A stretch of DNA of 64,000 nt from Leptospiraceae bacterium (GCA_024233875.1 JACKPB010000008.1:89501-153500); one strand, 5' to 3'. Counted from the stretch's first letter, positions 46,002-55,739 are shown. The notes: generated from the letters alone by a model not told the origin. Translations and numbers: made by a program.

Positions 46002-46600
46002 TGTATATCTCCTGGTTTATATGTTTTTTTAATCTTTTTACAAAATCTTCTACATAACTTTTCAGAAAAGATTAGACCTAATTCAATCTGAAAGCATTGT
46101 ATTGTAAGTTTGATTTTGTAAATGACTATAATTATTAGAATTCCCAATCCTTTGCAAGTTCATTTTTTAGATAGGAAATCAAAAAAATAATTTGAACTCA
46201 CAGAGGAAGAATAGAGAAAACAGTATACCCCCCAAGGGTTTGAGTATCAGCTATCCGATCTACCTGTACTTTAATTTGTCAAATTAGATTATTCTATTGA
46301 TGTATTATGAAAATCTATTGAACTTCAAACTTTTAGAAATGAACCCCAGATTCATTTTCAAAAAGTTTCATACATTCATTTAGAAATCAGGTACAAAAGA
46401 AACCGTAATAGAAAAACTGCATTTAATTATGAGAATTGATCTATATTTCTTTCTTTTGAAATGAGTAAAAGTGGAAAGAAGAATATCATTGCATCTACCT
46501 ATATCGAAGAAGTTTTTAACTCAAAATTTTAAACTTTAGCCAGGGTTGGATTTCCCCCTACTTCATAAGGAAATATAAACTTCTACCAAAATGAAAAAGT
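46002..46600. other. 599-base region with no recognisable gene
   Basis: The longest empty stretch in the window. It is AT-rich; the first 100 bases should hold the promoter of the chalcone-isomerase-like gene. CCCCCC at about 46232 and ATTTGTCAAATTAG near 46277 stand out but form no convincing structure. Very short frames exist (for example MSKSGKKNIIASTY, 23 codons) without ribosome sites. It may be decayed coding DNA. Confidence 0.5.
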
Positions 46601-47062
46601 TCAGAGTTTCCGCGGTATCATTTCATTTAATTTTGCTTCAGAGTAAAACAGAGAGCTCAAAATTTCCCTTACGTGCTCGGGAATCCTTTCTTTTGTGTAT
46701 GTATGATAGTTAAAATAAACCTGAACTGATTTCGCCCGAACAAAGATTTCTGAACTATTCGGCTCCACAATCAAATAGGAAAACTCCCAGGATGTAGTTT
46801 TGATCCCCGACACCCAGGTCAGAACTTCCGCTTTTTTACCCGGGGAAAGAGGTTTTAGAAGATCCATTTCTATTCTGGCCAGAACAAAAGGTGTATCATT
46901 CAAAGTTTGAATATCAAAGTATTTATTGCAAAAATCCATCCTTGCTATTTCTAAGTATCCCGAATACGAAGAATTATTCACTCTTCCCATCGGATCCATA
47001 TCATTGAACCTAATTTGAATCGGTGTTTTAATCATTGGGCTTGAAGTTCTATTCCATTCCAT
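46601..47062 (-). CDS. acyl-CoA thioesterase (4-hydroxybenzoyl-CoA thioesterase family)
   Basis: 153 residues, hot-dog fold. The active-site region IRFNDMDPMGRVNNSSYSGY carries the Asp of the 4HBT family, followed by YLEIARMDF. The C-terminal VYFNYHTYTKERIPE is typical. It hydrolyses acyl-CoA thioesters; the substrate is unknown. ATG at 47062 overlaps the end of the kinase gene by 14 bases; an internal ATG nine codons in (MIKTPIQIRF) is an alternative start that would remove the overlap. Confidence 0.88.
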   Translation of the reverse strand: MEWNRTSSPMIKTPIQIRFNDMDPMGRVNNSSYSGYLEIARMDFCNKYFDIQTLNDTPFVLARIEMDLLKPLSPGKKAEVLTWVSGIKTTSWEFSYLIVEPNSSEIFVRAKSVQVYFNYHTYTKERIPEHVREILSSLFYSEAKLNEMIPRKL

Positions 47063-49271
47063 ATTTCTTTAGAAGATTCTGGATATCTGAAAGTTTGATA
47101 GGTTTGATAATATAATCAGTGACTTCATAACTTCGGAAAACATTGTCTTCTTTTTGGAATACATCAGCAGACATTACTACTATTGGAGGTGGATTTTTGA
47201 TTTCAGAATGAATCAGCTGAATAGCCTTATGACCATCCATGACCGGCATATGAATGTCCATAAATATCATATCATAGGAATTTTTTAAAACCTTATCAAA
47301 ACCTTCCTGACCATTTTCTGCAATATCAATATGATATCCAAGTTTATGAAACATTTTTTTTGCTAACTTCTGGTTGATTGGATTGTCTTCTACAAGTAAG
47401 AAATTTCTTTCTTTTAGGGTCACATCGGTGTATATAGACTTGGATTCCGGTATTGATGTTTTTTCTGTAATGTACAATTGAAGTAATTTTTCATATAGGT
47501 TCTTCTGTTTGATGGGTTTAATAAGTACAAAATCAAAAATTGATTTATCAAAATCAATACCCAAACCATCCAGATCATAGGAAGTACAAAGTGCCAGGAA
47601 GACATCTCTTCCATAGATCTCCCTCACTTTTCGTGCTACCTCCAAACCATCCTGTTCGGGCATATTGTAATCAAGCAATACGATATCCGGTTTTACCTCA
47701 GCTAATCTCGCGAAAAAATCTGATTGTTTCAAAAAGCTTTCCACATCCATTTTCCAATAGGTGAGAACATTCTGAAAAACTTTCAGATTGATGGGATTGT
47801 CATCCAGGCTGAAAACTTTTTTACCAAAAAGTAATTTAGGATTATCTAAGAGATACTCAGGATTTTTTAAATCGGATTTTATCAGTGGTATTCTAAACGA
47901 AAACGTAGATCCCTTTCCTTCCTCACTCTCCAACCAAATACTTCCACCCATTTGATCTACAATTTTTAATGAGATTGCCAATCCCAAACCGGTACCACCA
48001 AAGTTTTTAGTTGTGGATGCATCTACCTGAGTAAAGGGAGAGAATAATTTTTTCTGTTTGTCTTTAGGAATACCAATTCCACTATCTATGATAGAGAATT
48101 TTAAGTATTCCCCATCCTCAAGGATTTCTTTAACCAAATCCAGATGAATGTTCCCCTCTCTGTCTGTAAATTTAATAGCATTCCCGAGTAGGTTGATCAA
48201 GACCTGTTTGAGTCTTTTGTCATCAATACAAATGAAACCGGGCACATCCAAATCTATGAATTGAGTCAACTCCTGTCGTTTTTCTCTAATTTTGTACTGA
48301 AACAAATCCATACATTCTGATATCGTATTTCTAATTTCGATATCAGAACTGTACAGATCTAATTTTCCTGCTTCTAATTTAGAAAAATCTAAAATATCAT
48401 TTATGATACTCAGGAGTAATTCTGAGCTGGTCAGCAGACTTTCCACAAATTCTGTTTGCTCATCGTTTAAAGGTGTGTGTGAGAGTAACTCTGCCATTCC
48501 GAGAACTCCATTCATAGGAGTTCGAATCTCATGACTCATGGATGCCAGAAAATTTGACTTGGCACGTGCAGCATTTTCCGCCTTCTCTTTCTCTCTGGCA
48601 AGATCCTCGTTGAGTTTTTTTAGTTCTCTGGTTCTTTCTTCAATTTCTCTTTCCAGAAAGGATGAGATGGAAGAGGAAGTTGCATTTAGAGACTTGATCC
48701 AGGGCTCAGCTTCAGGTCCCCAATCCTCAATTGGTTTGATCTCAAAACTACAATGTGGATCCCCTTTGGCAGTACATTCCGTTTCAATCGCTATGAGCTT
48801 AGAATTAAAAAACTTACTCGCCCATCCGGAGGCATATCCTGTAAGGGTAGAGCAAACTGGAGTCTTACTCAAACCGTAATTTTTTATATAATTTTCTGCC
48901 TCGTAGGAATTCTTCCAGATTCCTGTCATGTGGAATTGCCCTATAGATCGATCAAATTCAATTTTAGTGGGTTGAACATGAACAATGCCTTCCCACATAT
49001 GAATGACAGGTCCGGAAGCTATCCTGTCTATGTCCGAATCCCAATCGCCTTTCTCTGCTATAGAGACATAATCATCGCTTCCACATTGGAAACCGAATTG
49101 AGAAAAAAGGGCAGAGGTGTAATCAAAACCAAAATGATGGACCAATAGTTTCTGAAGAGAGGCAAAGGAATCCTGAGAAAATAAGACCATCCTTTGATCA
49201 TTGAGGATGAGCTTTCCTTCTCCGGGTAGAAATTTCAGGAGATTCTGAATATTTATATCTTCTGCTCTCAT
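47049..49271 (-). CDS. hybrid histidine kinase with XylR_N and V4R sensor domains and two receivers
   Basis: 740 residues. Residues 10-115 resemble the XylR N-terminal ligand-binding domain. A V4R (4-vinyl reductase) region at 120-178 has C140, GYASGWASKFF, and C166 and C174 in ETECTAKGDPHCSFE. A coiled coil (205-238) leads to HisKA H247 (SMSHEIRTPMNG) and HATPase_c (NLLGNAIKFTD, DSGIGI, GTGLGLAI). Receiver 1 has D534 (LLDYNMPEQDG) and receiver 2 D672 (FMDIHMPVMDG). In XylR/DmpR this sensor pair binds aromatic compounds; here it is joined to a kinase instead of a sigma-54 activator. No membrane segment, so the ligand is cytoplasmic. ATG at 49271. Confidence 0.92.
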   Translation of the reverse strand: MRAEDINIQNLLKFLPGEGKLILNDQRMVLFSQDSFASLQKLLVHHFGFDYTSALFSQFGFQCGSDDYVSIAEKGDWDSDIDRIASGPVIHMWEGIVHVQPTKIEFDRSIGQFHMTGIWKNSYEAENYIKNYGLSKTPVCSTLTGYASGWASKFFNSKLIAIETECTAKGDPHCSFEIKPIEDWGPEAEPWIKSLNATSSSISSFLEREIEERTRELKKLNEDLAREKEKAENAARAKSNFLASMSHEIRTPMNGVLGMAELLSHTPLNDEQTEFVESLLTSSELLLSIINDILDFSKLEAGKLDLYSSDIEIRNTISECMDLFQYKIREKRQELTQFIDLDVPGFICIDDKRLKQVLINLLGNAIKFTDREGNIHLDLVKEILEDGEYLKFSIIDSGIGIPKDKQKKLFSPFTQVDASTTKNFGGTGLGLAISLKIVDQMGGSIWLESEEGKGSTFSFRIPLIKSDLKNPEYLLDNPKLLFGKKVFSLDDNPINLKVFQNVLTYWKMDVESFLKQSDFFARLAEVKPDIVLLDYNMPEQDGLEVARKVREIYGRDVFLALCTSYDLDGLGIDFDKSIFDFVLIKPIKQKNLYEKLLQLYITEKTSIPESKSIYTDVTLKERNFLLVEDNPINQKLAKKMFHKLGYHIDIAENGQEGFDKVLKNSYDMIFMDIHMPVMDGHKAIQLIHSEIKNPPPIVVMSADVFQKEDNVFRSYEVTDYIIKPIKLSDIQNLLKKYGME

Positions 49272-49396
49272 AGAAGTCTTTCTTGAATAATTTTATTTTG
49301 AATGACTAAAAATTATTGTCCATTAATTTATTTAAACCCATCCTTATTCTAAGTTTTTTCTCTTGGAATATCTCCTATTTCATAAAAGTTTGGTTC

Positions 49397-50512
49397 ATGC
49401 CATCTACATGGGGAAAAATATTTAAAATCACAACTTTTGGTGAATCTCACGGCACTTCAGTGGGAGTCGTAATTGAAGGTCTTCCGGGAGGAATGCCATT
49501 TTCTCTTGAAGAGATTCAAAAGGACCTGAGTCGGAGAAGACCGGGTCAAAACCTCCTGACCACTCCACGGAAAGAAGATGATGAGGTCAGAGTGGTCTCA
49601 GGAGTTTTTGAAGGAAAAACAATCGGTAGCCCTGTTTGTCTTTTTGTAGACAACAAAAATGCGATCGGCAGGGACTATGAAAAATTCCGCCATATCTATC
49701 GTCCCTCCCATGCTGATTTTACCTACGATGCAAAGTATGGCTTCCGGAGCCATGTAGGTGGGGGGCGAGCTTCAGTCAGGGAGACCATTGGAAGAGTAGC
49801 TGCCGGAGCCATTGCCCGTGTTATTTTAGAGAGAGAATTGGGTATTTCTACAATTGCCTGGGTCGACTCGATCGGTACTGTGAACGCTGACCTAGAATCC
49901 AACCCTCCTAAGAGTTTTGAGGAAGTGGATTCCAATGATGTTCGATGTCCGGATCCGAAAGCTGCTCCCCTTATGGAAGAAAAGATTCGTGAAGTGAGAA
50001 AAATCGGTGACTCCATAGGAGGAACCATACGGGCAGTTGTTCGAAATTGCCCACCGGGTTTGGGTGATCCTGTGTATGACAAACTCGATGGTGATCTCGG
50101 AAGAGCAGTCCTATCCATACCTGCCTGCAAGGGTTTTGAAATCGGTAGCGGTTTTGAAGGCACAAAGTATCGGGGGAGTGAACACAATGATGAATTTTAT
50201 GTTGAAGAAGGAACAGGAAGAATCAGAACCAAAACAAATCGATCCGGTGGTCTTCAGGGTGGGATCTCAAATGGTGAAAATATAACAATTCGAGCAGCCT
50301 TCAAACCCACAGCCACCATCTCAATTGAGCAGGGTACTGTGGATGATACACCTGAAAATACAATTTTAAAAGCAGGTGGAAGACATGATCCCTGTGTTCT
50401 CCCGCGAGCTGTACCCATTGTAGAAGCCGCTATCAATCTAGTTTTGATTGATGCTTACTTTTATCAACGTTCATTGCATCCGGAATGGTGGCAAAAGCAT
50501 TCATTAAAATAA
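49397..50512 (+). CDS. aroC: chorismate synthase
   Basis: About 371 residues from ATG 49397 (MPSTWGKIFKITTFGESHGT), the family's usual beginning; the frame is open further upstream but that part is hydrophobic and not homologous. Signatures GESHG, RRRPGQ, SHADFTYDAKYGFR, GGGRASVRETIGRVAAGAIA and DPCVLPRAVPIVEA are intact, including the FMN-binding regions. It forms chorismate from EPSP in aromatic amino acid synthesis. The 3' end overlaps the convergent gene by nine bases. Confidence 0.96.
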   Translation: MPSTWGKIFKITTFGESHGTSVGVVIEGLPGGMPFSLEEIQKDLSRRRPGQNLLTTPRKEDDEVRVVSGVFEGKTIGSPVCLFVDNKNAIGRDYEKFRHIYRPSHADFTYDAKYGFRSHVGGGRASVRETIGRVAAGAIARVILERELGISTIAWVDSIGTVNADLESNPPKSFEEVDSNDVRCPDPKAAPLMEEKIREVRKIGDSIGGTIRAVVRNCPPGLGDPVYDKLDGDLGRAVLSIPACKGFEIGSGFEGTKYRGSEHNDEFYVEEGTGRIRTKTNRSGGLQGGISNGENITIRAAFKPTATISIEQGTVDDTPENTILKAGGRHDPCVLPRAVPIVEAAINLVLIDAYFYQRSLHPEWWQKHSLK

Positions 50513-51613
50513 GATAGTGTAGTCAAAAGTCATTTGGTTTTCAAAACTTCTATTGCCGTTGAGACCGGGTCTGTACGGTGATAGAGGAGTCATTTTAAAA
50601 TCCCAATTGAATCCGGAAACATCCGACTTAGCCTGTACTTCAGGTTTGAAATAATAATAATCAATTAACAAAATTATTCCGGGGATAGCTGCCAGACCTC
50701 CATAAATTAACATTTTATTCCCTGCTGTTTCAGCCCGTGCCGATGCATCATTGACCAAATATATAGGAAGGATAGGTCCAACTCTTGTAGAGAGAAAAGG
50801 TGAATAAGTGGTGTAATTATCGATTTCAGAATTAGTAGAGTTTTGGACATTGTATTGTCCCAGAGATAGACCCGCCAGACCAATTGAGGTCATAGCCAGA
50901 GCGGGCCTCCAATAACAGAACTTACAGGGAGTTTCCAGAAATCTTGATTGAACAAAGTCCTTCGTCTTATCTATAGAAATCTGACCTTCATAACAGACCA
51001 GCTCAAAATAAAGGTCATTGGTTGCATATCCACTTACTTCCTTTCCTCCTTCGAGATAACATTTCTTCCTTTCTGACGTCTGCTTTTCGATTAATTTGAT
51101 ATGATATTCTTCATCATGTTTGAACTGTTTGGTGAAATGCTTAATGGAATTGGGTTCTACAATCATGGTTTCTTCAGATAATTCTTCCCGAATCACTTTT
51201 TCACCTTCAAAACCGTGAGTTTTGATGTACAAATTATGGAACCTTTCTTTGCAATTTCCCAATAGATTTACATTGCTTTTGATCTGTCCTGAAATAATTC
51301 TCTGTTTGTTCAGAATGCATTCCTGAGAAGTGGCCTCATCCAAAATTTCAACTGTATAGGGAGTATCTTTTTCAATTTCTATCTCCATAGGAAAGCCTTT
51401 CATATAGAGTTTCAATTCCGATGGATTCTCTCCGATCGTAACTTTTAAGGGTATATTGTCATCTTCCTTTTTGAATTGGATTCGTAACTTGTATGTCTTT
51501 AATTTTTGAGGATTTGAATGAATTTCTGATGAAAATATAAGTCCAAAAAATAAGAGTTTGGAGAAAATAAGAAAGTTTATAAAAAAGATTTGGATAAGTA
51601 GTGAAATATTCAT
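50504..51613 (-). CDS. exported or membrane protein, unknown function
   Basis: 369 residues. A long hydrophobic N-terminus (LLIQIFFINFLIFSKLLFFG) is followed by a beta-rich domain with repeated phrases (TPYTVEILDEAT, EEYHIKLIEKQT) that look like two or three copies of one fold. A cysteine pair (TPCKFCYW) precedes two hydrophobic hairpins (ALAMTSIGLAGLSLG and NKMLIYGGLAAIPGIILLID). No family recognised. Stop at 50504 overlaps the aroC end. Confidence 0.7.
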   Translation of the reverse strand: MNISLLIQIFFINFLIFSKLLFFGLIFSSEIHSNPQKLKTYKLRIQFKKEDDNIPLKVTIGENPSELKLYMKGFPMEIEIEKDTPYTVEILDEATSQECILNKQRIISGQIKSNVNLLGNCKERFHNLYIKTHGFEGEKVIREELSEETMIVEPNSIKHFTKQFKHDEEYHIKLIEKQTSERKKCYLEGGKEVSGYATNDLYFELVCYEGQISIDKTKDFVQSRFLETPCKFCYWRPALAMTSIGLAGLSLGQYNVQNSTNSEIDNYTTYSPFLSTRVGPILPIYLVNDASARAETAGNKMLIYGGLAAIPGIILLIDYYYFKPEVQAKSDVSGFNWDFKMTPLSPYRPGLNGNRSFENQMTFDYTILF

Positions 51614-52124
51614 CTTTATTTTTACCTTTTTCTATAAATTAGACCCATATTTCTATGGAGGTGGGTAAGACCAATCATAAATTAAAATTTCAATTGAGAG
51701 TGTCCCGGATATATAAATCAAAATGATATATAGATAGAGAATTTAAATTAGGAGATTTCTTTTATTAACTCATCTTACGCAGTATTTAATTTTTCTATTT
51801 TTTTTTAGTTTAAAATCAAAATCATTTTTTGCTAATAAATCAATAAAAATATGGGTTTGGGCGATAGCCCAAGCTGCCGGCAGGCTCCCTGCAACCTCAC
51901 ATTTCGCTTCTTTGCGTAATGTGAGTTATTAATTTTTCAATTGATCTTGTTGAATTCCAGTCATATTCAAAAGGTTTGTGCATTCAAAGAAGAACAATCT
52001 ATAAATGGCTAGATACCTTCAGAAGAAAAATGTTAGTTCTTCTGAAAAACGGAACATAAGAAAAAGTATTGTTGAAATATTTTCACTGTCAATAAAATTT
52101 AAGAAAAATTTAGTGATTTACATT
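51614..52124. other. intergenic region holding a GC-rich inverted-repeat block
   Basis: About 510 bases between divergent genes. Both promoters should lie here. The central part, 51857-51925, is a stack of inverted repeats with much higher GC than its surroundings. Reading frames upstream of 52125 are open but lack coding character. Confidence 0.6.
51857..51925. repeat. stacked inverted repeats, possible REP/MITE-like element
   Basis: Four elements follow one another: TTGGGC-GATA-GCCCAA (51857-51872), the palindrome CTGCCGGCAG (51874-51883), GCAGG-CTC-CCTGC (51880-51892) and CTCACATTTCGC with GCGTAATGTGAG (51896-51925, one mismatch). Nearby ACTCATCTTACGCA at about 51767 resembles the last arm. 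No transposase is present. Whether copies exist elsewhere cannot be seen here. Confidence 0.6.
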
Positions 52125-52883
52125 ATGAATATACTCATTACAGGAATCAATCGGGGATTGGGTTTAGAAATAACCAAACAAATCTTTTCAAGATCTGATA
52201 GTATTCATATATTGGGCACTTCTCGAAGATTATTAAAAAACTCTATCTATACGTTTGGAATCAAGGAGACCTCTTCCTTAAAAGTCGAATCGGTAGAATT
52301 GAACGATCCGAAAAGTATTCAATCCTTCCTGGATAAAATCATAAATTCAGATTTTCTACCTGACATTGTAATACACAATGCCGGTGTCTATCCCGGAGGG
52401 TCGAACCCAATTTACAATCCGGAGATTATCTTTCAGGTCAACTTTTACGCGGTGAAAGAAATTTCGGACAAGCTCATTCCACTCATGAAAAAAAAATCAA
52501 AGTTCATATTTATGAGTAGCGGTATGGGGGAGCTCTCTCAGTTTTCCGAAACTGCCAGAAGGAAACTCCTGAACCCAAATATCTCCATTATGGAATTGGA
52601 ATCCACGATTCATGATTATATTCACAATCGTTATACAGGTTGGCCCACCAATCCCTATTCGGCCAGTAAAGCTGCTTTGAATACTCTCTGTAGAATTTAC
52701 AGCCATAAGTATTCGGATAAGACTTTTGTGAGTATCTGTCCCGGTTGGGTTAAAACTGATATGGGGGGTCCATCTGCCCCAAGAGAAATTTCCAAAGGTG
52801 CCGAAACTCCCGTATGGGCAGTGTTTCATACCAAACTCAAATCCGGTCTTTTTTATAGAGACAAACTAAAAATACCTTGGTGA
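52125..52883 (+). CDS. short-chain dehydrogenase/reductase
   Basis: 252 residues from ATG 52125; the frame is open upstream but the Rossmann fold begins directly at MNILITGINRGLGLEI. The catalytic Tyr-Lys is in PYSASKAALNTL, the Ser in IFMSSGMGELS, and NAGVYPGG is the NAG motif. The pattern is closest to carbonyl-reductase-like SDRs; the substrate is unknown. It ends where the next membrane protein gene begins. Confidence 0.9.
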   Translation: MNILITGINRGLGLEITKQIFSRSDSIHILGTSRRLLKNSIYTFGIKETSSLKVESVELNDPKSIQSFLDKIINSDFLPDIVIHNAGVYPGGSNPIYNPEIIFQVNFYAVKEISDKLIPLMKKKSKFIFMSSGMGELSQFSETARRKLLNPNISIMELESTIHDYIHNRYTGWPTNPYSASKAALNTLCRIYSHKYSDKTFVSICPGWVKTDMGGPSAPREISKGAETPVWAVFHTKLKSGLFYRDKLKIPW

Positions 52884-53986
52884 AGCAGAAAGGAAAAGAG
52901 TCCGTGTATTTTTGGGCTCTCAGTTTGGGGATTTCATTTCTTTATCTTCTGATAATGAATAAGACCTTACCTTTCCTTTATTCCGGAGAGAATGAGGTTT
53001 ATCGGTTTGACCCCACGGCATTCACTCTCTCGCTTGAACCTCTCGGTCCAAAACATCGGGTAGATACCTTTTTTACTTCTTATCATCAATACTTACTCGG
53101 ATTCAATTTTTCTCCTGAAGGAGTGAAGAAATACCTGCATTATATATTTTTACTGGGATGTGGTATTTATTTTCAGACATACATCAGTAAGAAAAACATT
53201 CAGGCTTCTATATTCTTTCTTTTTCTTGTTCTCCTAAGCCCCCTGGTTCTCATCCACAGTACCTGGGTTGGATTTCCTGATTCTTTTACTCTTTTCTTTT
53301 CATTTTCATTGATCAGTTATTTACAAAATTCGGAGAGATTGGGACGTTTTAAGATCTGGATGTTCATAATGATTTTACTTCCGGGATTTATGAATCATTT
53401 TTTTCAGTTTGCTATCCTATCTTTTGAATTGATTGCTCTAGAATTTCTAATTAGAGGCAAATGGGATCGTGAGATTTTAAAAGCTTATTTCATCATTCTA
53501 ATTTCTTCTAAGATTATTTCCGGAATCCTATTCCTAATCCATGGACTGGAAGGTGGTGAGGAGGAAATTAGAATCCTCTCTTCTATTCCTTTCAACGATC
53601 TAATCAATTATACAGTTATGAATTTTTTAATTGGATTCTATAGCTTGTTCGGACCGATGCTTCCTATTATTCTTTTGATAATCTTCCTGGACAGGAATCG
53701 TGTTTATTATTTAGTATTGTTTGCAATCAATTTTAGTATTACATGCATTACCCTGGATACGACCCGAGTATTTAGTATCCTAAACACCCCTCCTCTCCTT
53801 CTCCTCCTCCTGCATTCTGACTTTCCCAAATTTACGAATGAGAGAGGAGATGGAAAATTAGAAAAAATTCTATTGCCCGGAATGATGGTTTTGTCTATTG
53901 TTCTGGCTCTATCTTTTCCACCGATTTACAAATGGGCGGGTAAGATCTATACTTTGAATCCTATTCTTTCAAATTTCCATAAATAA
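52880..53986 (+). CDS. polytopic membrane protein, possibly GT-C glycosyltransferase-like
   Basis: About 368 residues from GTG 52880 overlapping the SDR stop (a TTG lies one codon earlier). Eight or nine membrane segments. The first extracytoplasmic loop (residues about 35-70, with FDPTAFTLSLEPLGPKHRVD) contains acidic residues as in GT-C enzymes, but no firm signature is present, so the glycosyltransferase reading is weak. Co-transcribed with the SDR. It converges on the ABC permease gene with nine bases between. Confidence 0.65.
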   Translation: MKQKGKESVYFWALSLGISFLYLLIMNKTLPFLYSGENEVYRFDPTAFTLSLEPLGPKHRVDTFFTSYHQYLLGFNFSPEGVKKYLHYIFLLGCGIYFQTYISKKNIQASIFFLFLVLLSPLVLIHSTWVGFPDSFTLFFSFSLISYLQNSERLGRFKIWMFIMILLPGFMNHFFQFAILSFELIALEFLIRGKWDREILKAYFIILISSKIISGILFLIHGLEGGEEEIRILSSIPFNDLINYTVMNFLIGFYSLFGPMLPIILLIIFLDRNRVYYLVLFAINFSITCITLDTTRVFSILNTPPLLLLLLHSDFPKFTNERGDGKLEKILLPGMMVLSIVLALSFPPIYKWAGKIYTLNPILSNFHK

Positions 53987-53995
53987 TGACTAAAA

Positions 53996-54793
53996 TCAAT
54001 ATTGGGAAAGAAGTCCCAATCGTCTTGCCCTTCGTTCCATAAAATAAAATCCGGTATACCCAATGACACAAAACACTAAGGAATGTAGTATGAAATACAA
54101 CCAATCCACATTCAGGGGATTGCTATTTGGAGTGAAGAGGTTTTGAAGTGCTGCCATACCGATTGTCAATGGGAAATGATCATAAATGATTTGCATCACA
54201 CCGAATCCGAGTGAACTTCGATCCTGCCAGAACAAACCTAAGAAAGCAAAATTTACAATTTGAAAGAAGAAACCAACTCTTTTGTAGAGGAGTGTAATCC
54301 CTGCAAAAAGATAGGACATACCGAAGATACCAATCGCCATGACAAATAAATGCAAAATTACATAGACAAAAGTTTCTGTAAGATGGAAATTTAAATTTTT
54401 CAAACTAAATGTATATGCGTTGAGCAATATAAAGAAACTCACTACCTGTCGGGGAAACTGAGAAAATCCCCGCGCCATTAGAACTTCTCCGAGAGTATGT
54501 CCGGAGATTGACAATTGTTCGAGGGTTCCTGTTTGACTTTCATTTTGAATTTGCCCCGACCATCCCATCTGCGTCGAAAGAACAAATTGCATCAGACTGT
54601 ATCCTAGAATCATTTTCTCACGATTCAGGATTCCTTCTCCAGCCAATTGATGAAATCCAAAAAGGATAGCCAATAGGATGAGATACATAAAAAAGAGGAA
54701 TGAAATCGGCTCGAGAGGATATCTCTTCATAAAAATGAAATCCCGATTCAATTCTGCTTTTAGTAGTAATAAAAAATCTTTGATCTTTTTCAT
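53996..54793 (-). CDS. ABC-2 type transporter permease
   Basis: 265 residues with six membrane segments in the ABC-2 arrangement: cytoplasmic N-terminus with RDFIFMKRYPLEPIS, then membrane pairs and an amphipathic QSGQIQNESQTGTLEQLSIS-like coupling region (MGWSGQIQNESQTGTLEQLS). It begins one base after the ATPase gene. With that ATPase it forms an exporter; the substrate is unknown, though neighbourhood with ctaB-ctaA suggests heme or copper-related work in cytochrome oxidase assembly. Confidence 0.85.
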   Translation of the reverse strand: MKKIKDFLLLLKAELNRDFIFMKRYPLEPISFLFFMYLILLAILFGFHQLAGEGILNREKMILGYSLMQFVLSTQMGWSGQIQNESQTGTLEQLSISGHTLGEVLMARGFSQFPRQVVSFFILLNAYTFSLKNLNFHLTETFVYVILHLFVMAIGIFGMSYLFAGITLLYKRVGFFFQIVNFAFLGLFWQDRSSLGFGVMQIIYDHFPLTIGMAALQNLFTPNSNPLNVDWLYFILHSLVFCVIGYTGFYFMERRARRLGLLSQY

Positions 54794-54794
54794 T

Positions 54795-55736
54795 TCAGGA
54801 CTCCAGTACTCTCAAAAATATCTCTTCCAGGTCTTCTTCCATTCTATAAAAATGAACGACTTCCAGACCTTCCTTTTTTATGATTTCCCAAAATGCATAC
54901 ACTCCATTCTTATCATGACAATCCAGAGCAATTTCTTTTGTATCTCCCTGAATTGGAAGTTCTTTGATAGAATACTTTATTTTCCATTCCTCGGGAATAT
55001 TCCAATCTCCTCTTATTTTTAATCTAAAAATATGGGATTCAAAAATCGATTTCAATTGGGATAGAGTTCCTTCCCTAAGAAGTTTGCCACCTTTGAGAAT
55101 TCCCACTCTATCAGCAAGTTCATCCACAAGATCCATTTGATGCGTAGTAAGAAGAACCGATCTTCCTTCTTCTTTGGTTAGGTAGCGAATCTTGTCTTTC
55201 ATTTTTCTGGAGCTTTCGACATCCAATCCGAGAGTGGGTTCATCCAAAAGTAAAATATTTGGATCAGTGACCAGGGCAACACCCAGGGCAAGTTTTTGCA
55301 ACATTCCCCGCGAAAGATGTTGACTCTGATTTTTCTTTTTCCCATCGATATTCAATTCTTCGAGTAATTTTTGTGCTTTTCCGTGAATGGAAGAGGAAGT
55401 GACGCCCCGCAAGTTGGCAAAGTAATACAAATTTTCAATCGGATTGAGTCTCCAATAAACATTTCTTGTACCTTCCAAAACAGCACTCAAATGCTTGTAG
55501 ATAATAGGTTTGCCTGATGTATCCTGACCACCGATTCGAATTTCACCCGATGAAGGTATGATGAGCCCTGCTATCATTTTGATGATAGTAGACTTACCCG
55601 CACCATTCGGACCGAGCAGAGCATAGACCTCTCCGGGTTTGATTTGAAAACTCACATCCGAAACAGCATGCATGGGTGGTTTTCGGGAAAAGGGAGAAGT
55701 ATAGGTCTTACAAAGATGATTTACTTCTAAAATCAT
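54795..55736 (-). CDS. ABC transporter ATP-binding protein
   Basis: 313 residues. Walker A LLGPNGAGKSTIIK, Q-loop, signature LSRGMLQKLALGVAL, Walker B ILLLDEPTLGLD and the switch His in LLTTHQMDLVDEL are all present. The signature reads LSRGM rather than LSGGQ, common in ABC-2 exporters. A C-terminal domain of about 90 residues ends at EDLEEIFLRVLES. It starts three bases after the ctaB stop and is followed directly by its permease. Confidence 0.93.
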   Translation of the reverse strand: MILEVNHLCKTYTSPFSRKPPMHAVSDVSFQIKPGEVYALLGPNGAGKSTIIKMIAGLIIPSSGEIRIGGQDTSGKPIIYKHLSAVLEGTRNVYWRLNPIENLYYFANLRGVTSSSIHGKAQKLLEELNIDGKKKNQSQHLSRGMLQKLALGVALVTDPNILLLDEPTLGLDVESSRKMKDKIRYLTKEEGRSVLLTTHQMDLVDELADRVGILKGGKLLREGTLSQLKSIFESHIFRLKIRGDWNIPEEWKIKYSIKELPIQGDTKEIALDCHDKNGVYAFWEIIKKEGLEVVHFYRMEEDLEEIFLRVLES

Positions 55737-55739
55737 GAC

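Noticed and set aside
48538..49148. Plus-strand frames antisense to the XylR_N-V4R kinase
   Set aside because: The kinase reading has full domain structure; these frames have no start signal and biased composition.
49723..50187. 154-codon minus-strand frame inside aroC
   Set aside because: It mirrors the conserved chorismate synthase codons; its proline- and serine-rich translation is a shadow.
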